Positions 42,690 through 50,050 of a stretch of DNA of 64,000 bases are shown piece after piece (positions within the stretch are counted from its first letter, which is position 1; each line of letters opens with the position of its first letter). The notes under the pieces are model-generated. The model worked only from the letters and a program-made list of their open reading frames with translations. It had not been told where the DNA came from and did no database searches. This DNA is from Photobacterium alginatilyticum (GTDB lineage Bacteria; Pseudomonadota; Gammaproteobacteria; Enterobacterales; Vibrionaceae): positions 124,001-188,000 of the forward strand of contig NZ_RSEJ01000007.1 in NCBI RefSeq assembly GCF_009910675.1. Direction: 5' to 3'. The position numbers were made by a program, and so were the translations under genes.

Positions 42690-43364
42690 ATGATCGAACT
42701 CTACCTAGACACTGCCGACATTGAAGAAGTAAAGCGTTTTGATAGCTGCCTGCCACTGAAAGGGGTAACGACCAACCCGAGCATTCTGGCCAAGTCGAAG
42801 CAAGGGCTTAACGAAACCCTAAAAGGAATGAGTGAAGCAATAAGCACCACACCAAGGTTTCACGCCCAGGTGATCAGTACCGATGTAGAGGGAATGGTTG
42901 AAGAAGCACGCCAACTCAATGAAATGCCATATGACATGGTGGTAAAAGTGCCTGCAACAGAAGTCGGCCTTGCCGCTATTAAGCTGATGAAAAAAGAAGA
43001 TATTCAAGTACTAGCCACAGCAATTTACTCCGCGCAGCAAGGTTTTCTGGCGGCACTTTGCGACGCTGACTACCTCGCCCCGTATGTAAACCGCATTGAT
43101 GCCATGAATGGCAATGGTGTGGAAGTGGTTGCCGATCTTCAACTGCTGCTTGATCAGAACCAGTTACCGGCCAAGATCCTGGCCGCAAGTTTTAAGAATA
43201 CCCAGCAAGCGATGGAAGTGATGAAGCTGGGTATCGAGGCCATCACACTGCCTGTTGATGTTGCCGCTCAGATGTTCACCCACCCGGCAGTACAACCAGC
43301 GGTTGATCAGTTTGATCAAGACTGGAAAGGTGCGTTTGGAGATAAACTTTCATTTGAAAGTTAA
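42690..43364 (+). CDS. fsaA: Fructose-6-phosphate-aldolase-like transaldolase family enzyme
   Basis: This 224-residue enzyme is a short transaldolase-family aldolase. The Schiff-base lysine is Lys86 in MVVKVPAT, and the N-terminal LYLDTADIEEVKRF and GVTTNPSI motifs are those of FsaA. FsaA cleaves fructose-6-phosphate or 1-deoxy analogues to glyceraldehyde-3-phosphate plus dihydroxyacetone or hydroxyacetone. It is divergent from ybiY across 109 bases that hold an FNR box and DeoR-type palindromes. If YbiW makes 1-deoxyfructose-6-phosphate, this enzyme is the next step. Its last codons are built into another copy of the palindrome. It ends at a bidirectional terminator. Confidence 0.92.
   Translation: MIELYLDTADIEEVKRFDSCLPLKGVTTNPSILAKSKQGLNETLKGMSEAISTTPRFHAQVISTDVEGMVEEARQLNEMPYDMVVKVPATEVGLAAIKLMKKEDIQVLATAIYSAQQGFLAALCDADYLAPYVNRIDAMNGNGVEVVADLQLLLDQNQLPAKILAASFKNTQQAMEVMKLGIEAITLPVDVAAQMFTHPAVQPAVDQFDQDWKGAFGDKLSFES
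43345..43362. promoter_or_regulatory. DeoR-type operator overlapping the fsaA stop codon
   Basis: AACTTTCA-TT-TGAAAGTT is a perfect 8-2-8 inverted repeat, the longest copy of the operator at this locus. It covers the last codons and the first base of the stop codon of fsaA, so it cannot be a simple promoter block for that gene. It may support DNA looping or act as an auxiliary site. Confidence 0.5.
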
Positions 43365-43383
43365 TTGAGGATTAGGCTGAGAT

Positions 43384-43421
43384 AAAGCCGCGATAGATAC
43401 AATCAAATAGTCGCGGCTTTT
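43384..43421. terminator. Bidirectional terminator between fsaA and the DJ-1-like gene
   Basis: AAAGCCGCGA ... TCGCGGCTTT is a 10-bp stem with a 17-base loop, flanked by A and T runs usable from both converging genes. Confidence 0.8.
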
Positions 43422-43428
43422 GTTGCGG

Positions 43429-44127
43429 CTATGAGTTATCCATTACCTGCAACACCGCTTTTGCTGTTTTCGTCGTGGAGTTTGGGTTTTGCCCGGTGAT
43501 CAGCCGCCCATCTACGACAGCATGACCCATGAGAGGAAATAGCGCCTTACTATATACCATTCCTCTGTCTTTCAGAGTCTTCTCAAGGTTATAAGGTACA
43601 AGGCTTTTCACTCCTGCAATGGCCTCGTCAAAATATGGGAACCCCGTTCCCTTTCTGCCCTTAATCAGATAATCACCATTACTCAGACGGACGTTTTGTA
43701 AAGCGGCGACACCATGACATACAGCCGAAACAATTTTACCGTCTTCATACATTTTACGCGTCAGCGTGTGGAGCTCACCGTTACCAGAAAAGTCCCACAT
43801 CGCACCATGCCCACCGGCAAAATACAGAATGTCGAAATCTCGCCAGTCGACACTTGAAAGTGGTTTTGTATCTTCTAATAACGCCATGAACTCGCGGTCT
43901 TCATAACGCTTTTTGGTCGCCTTATCTAAGGTAAAACGCCCCAGGCTTCTGCCGTCAATTGGCACTTTTCCCCCTTTAGGGCTGACGATATCAATATGAA
44001 TCCCCTCTTTATCGAGTTCATCATAAAAGTGGGTCAATTCTGATAGCCAAAGTCCGGTTGGCTCTGCCTTAGAGTTCTCGAAACTGGAATGATTAGTAAC
44101 GACGACGAGTGCCTTATAGTTTTTCAT
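43429..44127 (-). CDS. DJ-1/PfpI-family protein, Hsp31-like
   Basis: The 232-residue protein has the DJ-1 fold with the nucleophile elbow SAVCHGVAAL (Cys, then His, as in Hsp31 and related glyoxalase III/deglycase proteins). The motifs IVSPKGGKVPID and YFAGGHGAMWDF are typical of that branch. Such proteins detoxify methylglyoxal or repair glycated products, or serve as holding chaperones; which applies here is open. A good Shine-Dalgarno sequence (AGGAAAAG) precedes the ATG. An AraC regulator gene lies 118 bases upstream on the same strand, which is a common pairing in this family. Confidence 0.83.
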   Translation of the reverse strand: MKNYKALVVVTNHSSFENSKAEPTGLWLSELTHFYDELDKEGIHIDIVSPKGGKVPIDGRSLGRFTLDKATKKRYEDREFMALLEDTKPLSSVDWRDFDILYFAGGHGAMWDFSGNGELHTLTRKMYEDGKIVSAVCHGVAALQNVRLSNGDYLIKGRKGTGFPYFDEAIAGVKSLVPYNLEKTLKDRGMVYSKALFPLMGHAVVDGRLITGQNPNSTTKTAKAVLQVMDNS

Positions 44128-44245
44128 TTTCTTTTCCTATATTCCTGATAAGCAAAATATACCAACTGTTTGGCTCATGCTTTAACACGAATAGAGGAAG
44201 GTTAAACACAAATCGTAGGAACGTTTGATAGTAGCAATAAGCTTC

Positions 44246-45151
44246 CTAAATCTGGCGGTATTCTTGTGGCGTTTTGCCGGTTTTCTGCTTGAAAACTCTC
44301 GCAAAGTAATGAGGATAATTAAAGCCAAGAGAGTAAGCGATTGAACTCACCGAGTCATTAGAGCTTAATAACAGGTGTTTCGCTTTTTCTACTAGGAAGT
44401 CATTGATATGGTCTTTAGCCGAGCGGCCCGTTTCCTTGGATAATAAGCTGCTCAAGTAATTTGGTGACAAGTAACACCTGCTTGCCAGGTATTGAATGGT
44501 CGGCTGACCGGATTCAATCAGATCGTTATTCTGGTAGTAATCCTTTAGAAGCGTCTCTATTCGGGAAATGATATCAAGGTTCTGGACAGAACGCGTCGTC
44601 AACTGCCGCTCATAGTATCTCGCGCAGTAGTTAAGCATGAGCTCGATGTAAGAAACGAGAACTTGCTGACTATGCTCGTCAGTATCACCATTAAGCTCAT
44701 GCCTGATCAAATTGACGATCTGATTCAGCGTTTGTTGTTCCTGCTCTGTCAGGTACAAGGCTTCATGGACGGCATAATCAAAGAAGGTGTACTGATCAAT
44801 CTTCCGAGCTAATGCGCTCTTTTGGATAAGATCCGGATGAAAATAAAGCATCCACCCTTTTACTTCATTCAGCTTCTGAGCTTTGGCGACTTTAAACACC
44901 TGATCCGGAGCCGTAAAAATCAAAGTCCCATTATCCGAATCATAAGCATTGCGCCCATAGTCAATACCGCAACCTTTATCTTTCAAAGCGATACAGTACA
45001 TGTCAGACGTGAACTTCATGCCAATTAATTCTTCTCCGTACGATAGATTTTCTGTATCCACTATCGTAATGAGAGGATGAGCAGGTTTGCCCAGCCCCAT
45101 GCCTTCGTGCAGTTCTGATATCGACTTCGAACGAATGATCATATTCTTCAT
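44246..45151 (-). CDS. AraC-family transcriptional regulator
   Basis: The 301-residue protein has a C-terminal pair of AraC helix-turn-helix motifs (YLASRCYLSPNYLSSLLSKE, about 225-245, and DSVSSIAYSLGFNYPHYFAR, about 270-290, ending KTGKTPQEYRQ). The N-terminal 180 residues are an AraC-type ligand-binding region without recognisable cupin motif. It lies directly upstream of the DJ-1-like gene on the same strand and probably controls it. The signal is unknown; in related pairs it is an aldehyde or oxidative stress. Confidence 0.85.
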   Translation of the reverse strand: MKNMIIRSKSISELHEGMGLGKPAHPLITIVDTENLSYGEELIGMKFTSDMYCIALKDKGCGIDYGRNAYDSDNGTLIFTAPDQVFKVAKAQKLNEVKGWMLYFHPDLIQKSALARKIDQYTFFDYAVHEALYLTEQEQQTLNQIVNLIRHELNGDTDEHSQQVLVSYIELMLNYCARYYERQLTTRSVQNLDIISRIETLLKDYYQNNDLIESGQPTIQYLASRCYLSPNYLSSLLSKETGRSAKDHINDFLVEKAKHLLLSSNDSVSSIAYSLGFNYPHYFARVFKQKTGKTPQEYRQI

Positions 45152-45223
45152 TTCAGCGTGTTCAACAACGTTGCTTTAATCCGCAGATAGACTAACACAG
45201 CGATTTACTGGCTCAATAAGGAC

Positions 45224-45241
45224 GTGATGTTTCGACATCAC
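45224..45241. terminator. Possible weak terminator with UUCG-type loop
   Basis: GTGATGT-TTCG-ACATCAC is a 7-bp hairpin with a stable tetraloop in the space after the cupin-AraC gene. T-runs are lacking, so it may be an mRNA end structure rather than a terminator. Confidence 0.35.
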
Positions 45242-45308
45242 ATCATACTTAACTTTTGTATAAAGTGAGGCGTTCGTTAATTATGACTTTCAGCAAATAA
45301 GCCTTTAT

Positions 45309-46247
45309 CTAAGCATTACGACGCACCTGGCCTGGCGGCTGTTCAAAAAAAAGCTTAAATGCTTTACTAAAGGCAGCCTCAGACGAGTACCCTGCGTTTT
45401 CAGCAACATTAATCATGGGCATATTACTAGTTTCAAGTTGTGCTTTGGCTCTTTGCATGCGCCAGTTGATTAGATATGTCTTGGGAGGCATACCGACCAT
45501 CTTTGAAAATTTCAATGTAAATGCTGTTCTTGATAGGGCAACTGCCTCACTAAGCCGTTCAACGCTCCAATAGGCCTTGGATTCCGAATGGATCAAGTTC
45601 AGTGCGGAGCCTATTTGATGGTCTGCCAGTGCCGCAATATATCCCATATTATTCGGTGCACTCTTTATGTAAGCTCGCATAAGCTGGATAAACAGAACCT
45701 CGGTCAGACGGTCAACCATGACGGTTGAGCCTGGCGACGACTGGCGAGACTCCGCCGCAAGTACCGTTACCAGAGATTTTAACCAATTATTCTCCGGGGA
45801 TTCAGATGCACTGATATGAATAAAACAAGGAAGATCTTTCACAAAGGGATGATCCATTGAAGAATCGTAACGAAAAGAACCACACAGCAAGGTATTGCTA
45901 CTGTGTGCTTCCTCTTCTTTGAGCTGGAATGGGTTGTTACCATTGAGGATATTCTCAACAACATTAGAACCAGGCAGTTTAGGGCTATTGGGTGTATCAC
46001 TTATCCAATGAGCACCACCCGTGGGAAAGGCAACAATATCACCTGTATCTAATTGTATGGGCTCATCAGCCTTCGCGAGCTTTAACCAGCACGCCCCTTC
46101 AACCACAACATGAAAAACTCCCTGTTTACTTTCTTCAATTTCCATTCCCCAAGGAGCGTTAAAGTCTGTACAAAAATAAGTGTTGGCACTGAGGCGAACT
46201 GCTTTCAAGACATCAGCTAATGCATCCATATTGGCTGAATTCTCCAT
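45309..46247 (-). CDS. AraC-family regulator with N-terminal cupin domain
   Basis: The 312-residue protein begins with a cupin sensor (motifs HVVVEGACWLKL and GDIVAFPTGGAHWI, about 28-85), of the type found in AraC regulators of detoxification genes. It ends with two helix-turn-helix units (LSEAVALSRTAFTLKFSK and MINVAENAGYSSEAAFSKAFK). It diverges from the glutaredoxin/flavoprotein operon across 125 bases, so that operon is the likely target. The ligand is unknown. Confidence 0.86.
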   Translation of the reverse strand: MENSANMDALADVLKAVRLSANTYFCTDFNAPWGMEIEESKQGVFHVVVEGACWLKLAKADEPIQLDTGDIVAFPTGGAHWISDTPNSPKLPGSNVVENILNGNNPFQLKEEEAHSSNTLLCGSFRYDSSMDHPFVKDLPCFIHISASESPENNWLKSLVTVLAAESRQSSPGSTVMVDRLTEVLFIQLMRAYIKSAPNNMGYIAALADHQIGSALNLIHSESKAYWSVERLSEAVALSRTAFTLKFSKMVGMPPKTYLINWRMQRAKAQLETSNMPMINVAENAGYSSEAAFSKAFKLFFEQPPGQVRRNA

Positions 46248-46263
46248 TTAATCTCCTGCTAGC

Positions 46264-46278
46264 TTGACTGCTGGTCAA
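46264..46278. promoter_or_regulatory. Inverted repeat between the cupin-AraC gene and the glutaredoxin operon
   Basis: TTGAC-TGCTG-GTCAA is a 5-5-5 inverted repeat in the divergent promoter space. It may be a regulator site, although AraC proteins more often use direct repeats. Confidence 0.3.
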
Positions 46279-46372
46279 AAAGACAATTTATACCAACATT
46301 ACAGCATATTTTGTTCGATATGGATCGGGATAATCATACTCAACGAACATAAAGAGGAACGGAGACTTCAGC

Positions 46373-46672
46373 ATGATTAAATCAAATAACATCAAAGCTC
46401 TTTCGTTATATCACTACCAGGGCTGCCCTTTTTGTGCCGCCACTAGAAAGGCTATTAAACAAACCAAGCTCAATATCGAGTATCGAGACATACGATTACA
46501 ACCACAGAACCGCTCGGATTTGATCAACGGTGGTGGAAAACCACAGGTACCTTGTCTTCGCATTGAAAAAGAAAACGGTCAACATGTGTGGCTTTATGAG
46601 TCGACCGATATTATTCATTTCCTGCGTAGTTATGATGCGCAATTAGAAAAACAGGCTGAATCAAATAATTAA
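46373..46672 (+). CDS. Glutaredoxin-like thiol-disulfide protein
   Basis: This 99-residue protein has a thioredoxin fold. The redox motif is CPFC at Cys18-Cys21 in YHYQGCPFC, and PQVPCLRIE carries the cis-Pro typical of glutaredoxins and of the N-terminal domain of glutathione S-transferases. It is likely to reduce disulfides or glutathione-mixed disulfides in the cytoplasm. A further Cys follows the cis-Pro. AGAGGAAC lies upstream of the ATG. It is 13 bases from the next gene, a disulfide oxidoreductase, so the two form an operon and may be redox partners. Confidence 0.87.
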   Translation: MIKSNNIKALSLYHYQGCPFCAATRKAIKQTKLNIEYRDIRLQPQNRSDLINGGGKPQVPCLRIEKENGQHVWLYESTDIIHFLRSYDAQLEKQAESNN

Positions 46673-46685
46673 CAGGATCGCTATC

Positions 46686-48128
46686 ATGAAAACAAGACAC
46701 GTTGACGTTGCTATTATAGGTTCTGGTACATCTGGAATGGGGGCCTATCGGGCCGCTCGAGAATATACTGATAGCCTGGTACTTATCGAAGGCGGTGAGT
46801 ATGGCACCACTTGTGCCAGGGTAGGTTGTATGCCAAGTAAATTACTGATTGCTGCCGCTGAAGCCGCGCACCATGCCCGACATACCCAACCTTTTGGTGT
46901 AACTGTTGAAGATGTTCACATTGATGGTAAAGCCGTTATGAACCGGGTACAAAGTGAACGTAATCGTTTTGTTGGATTTGTCCAAGAAGCTATCGAGGAA
47001 TTCAAACCCGAACATAAAATTAAAGGATATGCGAGATTTAAAGATGATCATACTCTAATCATCGACAATCACATCGAAATTACAGCTAAACGTATAGTAA
47101 TAGCGACAGGCTCAAGCCCTGTCTATCCTCCAATATTTGCTGAGGCGGGTAATCGCTTACTGACTAATGACAACCTCTTCGAGTTAAGTGATCTTCCTGA
47201 GTCTATTGTCGTTTTTGGTCCGGGGGTGATTGGCTTGGAACTAGGACAGGCTTTAAGCCGGCTGGGGGTTAAGGTTAAAGTATTTGGTTTGGGCGGCGCC
47301 ATTGCTACTCTCCGAGATCCTGAAATTAAAACTTACGCTGAAAAAGCTTTCAACGAAGAGTTCTACTTAGATGTCGATGCACAAGTTAGTACTATTCGAA
47401 AAGTCAATGATGGGGTTGAAGTGACGTATCAGGATCGGTCAGGAAAAGATACCACGGAGGTATTTTCCTATCTGTTAGCTGCGACCGGGCGCAAACCTAA
47501 TGTGGATAAACTAGGGCTTGAGAATACTACAGTGCAACTGGATAAGCGGGGCGGACCTGTATTTGATCATTACACAATGCAAACAACCCCTGATCATATT
47601 TTCATTGCCGGAGACGTAAATAACGAACTTACACTCTTACATGAAGCTGCTGATGAGGGACGAATTGCTGGAAGCAATGCTGGTCGCTATCCGGATGTGC
47701 GTGCAGGACTACGTCGGGCTCCTCTCGGGATCGTGTTCACTGAACCGCAAATTGCCAACATCGGCCTGAGCCTGCCAGAGTTGGAAACACGCTGTGCTGG
47801 ATGCTATGCCGTTGGTGAAGTCAATTTCGAAGGACAAGGGCGAAGCCGGGTAATGAGAAAGAACAAAGGGATATTGAAAGTCTATGCCGAACAAGGCTCG
47901 GGGCTATTTCTTGGGGCAGAAATGTTTGGCCCTGCGGCAGAGCATATCGGTCACTTACTTGCCTGGGCGCTTCAACAACGGCTGACCATTAGCAAAATGC
48001 TGGAGATGCCTTTTTATCATCCTGTGATCGAAGAGGGACTGCGTACAGCGCTCAGAGATCTCAATGCGAAACTGCACCTTGGTCCAAAAATGATTAAAGG
48101 TTGTCTTGATTGTGGTCCGGGAGCCTAA
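46686..48128 (+). CDS. FAD pyridine-nucleotide disulfide oxidoreductase (Lpd-like)
   Basis: This 480-residue flavoprotein resembles dihydrolipoamide dehydrogenase. It has the FAD motif [14 protein letters not shown], the redox pair Cys43/Cys48 in [12 protein letters not shown], the NAD(P) Rossmann region [19 protein letters not shown], the second FAD motif FIAGDV, and the C-terminal dimer residues HPVIEE. The tail GCLDCGPGA adds a CxxC pair not found in ordinary Lpd and may pass electrons to a partner. No lipoyl enzyme genes are nearby; the co-transcribed glutaredoxin is the obvious partner, so a disulfide-reductase role is more likely than alpha-keto-acid oxidation. Mercuric reductase is unlikely, since no N-terminal HMA domain is present. 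Confidence 0.85.
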   Translation: MKTRHVDVAIIGSGTSGMGAYRAAREYTDSLVLIEGGEYGTTCARVGCMPSKLLIAAAEAAHHARHTQPFGVTVEDVHIDGKAVMNRVQSERNRFVGFVQEAIEEFKPEHKIKGYARFKDDHTLIIDNHIEITAKRIVIATGSSPVYPPIFAEAGNRLLTNDNLFELSDLPESIVVFGPGVIGLELGQALSRLGVKVKVFGLGGAIATLRDPEIKTYAEKAFNEEFYLDVDAQVSTIRKVNDGVEVTYQDRSGKDTTEVFSYLLAATGRKPNVDKLGLENTTVQLDKRGGPVFDHYTMQTTPDHIFIAGDVNNELTLLHEAADEGRIAGSNAGRYPDVRAGLRRAPLGIVFTEPQIANIGLSLPELETRCAGCYAVGEVNFEGQGRSRVMRKNKGILKVYAEQGSGLFLGAEMFGPAAEHIGHLLAWALQQRLTISKMLEMPFYHPVIEEGLRTALRDLNAKLHLGPKMIKGCLDCGPGA

Positions 48129-48220
48129 GTATGAGCTAGCTTTTTTAAACGATAAGCTATAACACAGAAAAGGACATTTATTACAGGTAAAACAACTAGC
48201 CTATTATCAAGCAAGTTTTG

Positions 48221-48252
48221 TAACAAAGCCGCGATACTTCGCGGCTTTGTTA
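48221..48252. terminator. Bidirectional terminator between the flavoprotein and telA genes
   Basis: A perfect 14-bp stem, TAACAAAGCCGCGA / TCGCGGCTTTGTTA, with loop TACT, lies between two converging genes. T-rich flanks are usable from both sides. Confidence 0.85.
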
Positions 48253-48263
48253 TAAGAGAGCAC

Positions 48264-49340
48264 CTACCCCGGCATTTCCTCGAACGTATCTTGCAGGGCA
48301 AATTTCAAATCTTGCTCGGCTTGGGCCAATGCCTTACCTGCCTGCTGACGCTTGATTCGGCCTTCTTTGACATGACCTAGGGTATTTTTCAGGGTGTCGA
48401 TGGTGAGCTGATTAACGGTTTGCAGCGATTCGATATCCAAAATACCACGCTGGTAGTTTTCGGAGATCTGCTCTTCCAGAGCCTTTAGCTTCTCGGCGTT
48501 TCGGACATACTGCTTGTTGGTGTAGTCCTTCACCGTGCGGGTAACTTTCAGTGCCTTCTCTTTCTCGAAGTTAGAGATCGCAATCAGGAACTGACGCTTC
48601 CACAACGGCAAGGTGTTGTGAATGATATCCTGAATATCTTCCATCAACATTTTGTTGCCTTCCTGCGACAGACGAATTTGCGGTGCAGTCTGAATCGCAG
48701 CCATTCGAGCCAAGCTAAGGTTGTGAACCCGCTTTTCGAGACGCGTCATTGCCTGCAGGGCATCACGATAGGCCTGACCGTCTAGTGCATCGTTACTGGC
48801 ATCAGCCTTTTCTTTTAGCTCAACCAATTCCTGGTTTTTCAGCTTATCGAGACGGATATTGCCGGCATAGATATAGATATCGAGCTGCTGCAACAAGCCT
48901 AGGTTTTCGTCATACAGGCCATCAAGCTGCTGGATATCATTCGCCAGCTTGGTTTCCTGTGCTTCAAGCCGCTTTGCCAACTCTTCAAGCTGCTCTTTAA
49001 CGGTATCGAAGCCTTTAACAAACTTGCCGAACGACTGGAACAGCTCACCGATTAGCGGCAAACGGGACAAGAAACTCTCTTTGCCCAGATCATCAAACTG
49101 CGAGCTGCTCATGTTGGTAACCATGGCATGAAGGATATCTCCGGCGTCACCAGTATCCTTCGCCCTGACATCTGCCAGTACCCGATCAGAAAATGTGGTG
49201 ATACTTTGTAACGCCTCTTTCCCGAACACCAAGGTAGAGACTGTATCAAACGGATTAAGCTGCTCGGCCAAATCAGCAGCCTGCTGCTGTTCCGTGCCAC
49301 TTAACCGCAATTCGATTGCACTGGATAATTCTTGAGTCAT
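48264..49340 (-). CDS. TelA-family toxic anion resistance protein
   Basis: The 358-residue protein belongs to the TelA/KlaA family (toxic anion resistance). It is largely helical with coiled-coil stretches (LEELAKRLEAQETKLANDIQ) and no signal peptide or membrane segment. The NPFDTVSTLVFGKEALQSITTFSD region at about 27-55 and the LPLWKRQF motif near 245 are typical. Members are linked to tellurite resistance, phage or colicin resistance and cell-envelope stress, but the biochemical function is unknown. It ends the five-gene yqiJ-yqiK-ATPase-PLD-telA operon, 8 bases after the PLD gene. Confidence 0.87.
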   Translation of the reverse strand: MTQELSSAIELRLSGTEQQQAADLAEQLNPFDTVSTLVFGKEALQSITTFSDRVLADVRAKDTGDAGDILHAMVTNMSSSQFDDLGKESFLSRLPLIGELFQSFGKFVKGFDTVKEQLEELAKRLEAQETKLANDIQQLDGLYDENLGLLQQLDIYIYAGNIRLDKLKNQELVELKEKADASNDALDGQAYRDALQAMTRLEKRVHNLSLARMAAIQTAPQIRLSQEGNKMLMEDIQDIIHNTLPLWKRQFLIAISNFEKEKALKVTRTVKDYTNKQYVRNAEKLKALEEQISENYQRGILDIESLQTVNQLTIDTLKNTLGHVKEGRIKRQQAGKALAQAEQDLKFALQDTFEEMPG

Positions 49341-49348
49341 AACATTCC

Positions 49349-50050
49349 TTAGTGACTATAGTTAGGGAAATAGTGCCAAAGTTGCTCGAAATGGCGACTA
49401 AAAGCCTGAACATGACGGCTATCATCAGTCAGTGTGATATCTTCGGAGTTATACTTCGAAGCACTACGCGTCCAGTTAAAACTGCCGTTAATCAAACGTT
49501 CTTCGTCAAACAAGGCAAATTTATGATGCATATGGTAGCTGGTATTATCGAGTTTTATCTCGATACCCTGACGGGCAAGATAGTCGATATCACTGCCAAC
49601 ATCGTTAATTTTGTCGTTATCAGTAATGATCCGTACCTTAACACCACGCTTATGGGTCGCTAAGATAGCCTCAGTCAGGTCATCATCGGCGATAGTAAAT
49701 ACACAGATATCAACCGATTTCGCAGCCCGTTTTAACTGATGGCGAATACCATTCACACAGCTATTGCCCGGTGAGAACCAAGACTCAGCCAACACCTCGC
49801 CATCACCACCGCGCGCCTTGTCCAGCTGCTTGATCACCTGCTCTAGCCACTTCAGCGCCTGCTGGGCATCACCAGACTCACGAATGATTTGCTGCACCAA
49901 GCTAAAGCTCTGGTTACGCAAATACGATAAGTCATCCGCCTTAAGTTCGGCCGTTGCCAGCTTATCGGCCAACGCACGGCGCTCCGTGTTATCTAGCTTG
50001 TAGTCTTCAAAACTCTCAATCAGCAGAGTCTGGATATCAAACTTCGTCAC
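49349..50050 (-). CDS. Phospholipase-D-fold protein (PLDc domain)
   Basis: This 233-residue cytoplasmic protein has one PLD motif, HHKFALFDEERLINGSFNWT (HxK...N), preceded by a helical N-terminal region of about 95 residues. The spacing and the GSFNWT sequence resemble Nuc-like nucleases and cardiolipin synthase repeats; PLD enzymes with one motif dimerise. It may act on nucleic acid or phospholipid, and sequence alone cannot decide. I start at GTG 50050, with GAGG 5 bases upstream, overlapping the ATPase stop by 14 bases; an in-frame ATG at 50122 would overlap further and adds 24 basic residues. Its position between a DNA-repair-like ATPase and TelA is the main clue. Confidence 0.78.
   Translation of the reverse strand: MTKFDIQTLLIESFEDYKLDNTERRALADKLATAELKADDLSYLRNQSFSLVQQIIRESGDAQQALKWLEQVIKQLDKARGGDGEVLAESWFSPGNSCVNGIRHQLKRAAKSVDICVFTIADDDLTEAILATHKRGVKVRIITDNDKINDVGSDIDYLARQGIEIKLDNTSYHMHHKFALFDEERLINGSFNWTRSASKYNSEDITLTDDSRHVQAFSRHFEQLWHYFPNYSH

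Noticed and set aside
46686..48128. Calling the flavoprotein mercuric reductase or true dihydrolipoamide dehydrogenase
   Set aside because: No HMA domain or C-terminal Cys pair typical of MerA, and no alpha-keto-acid dehydrogenase genes nearby.
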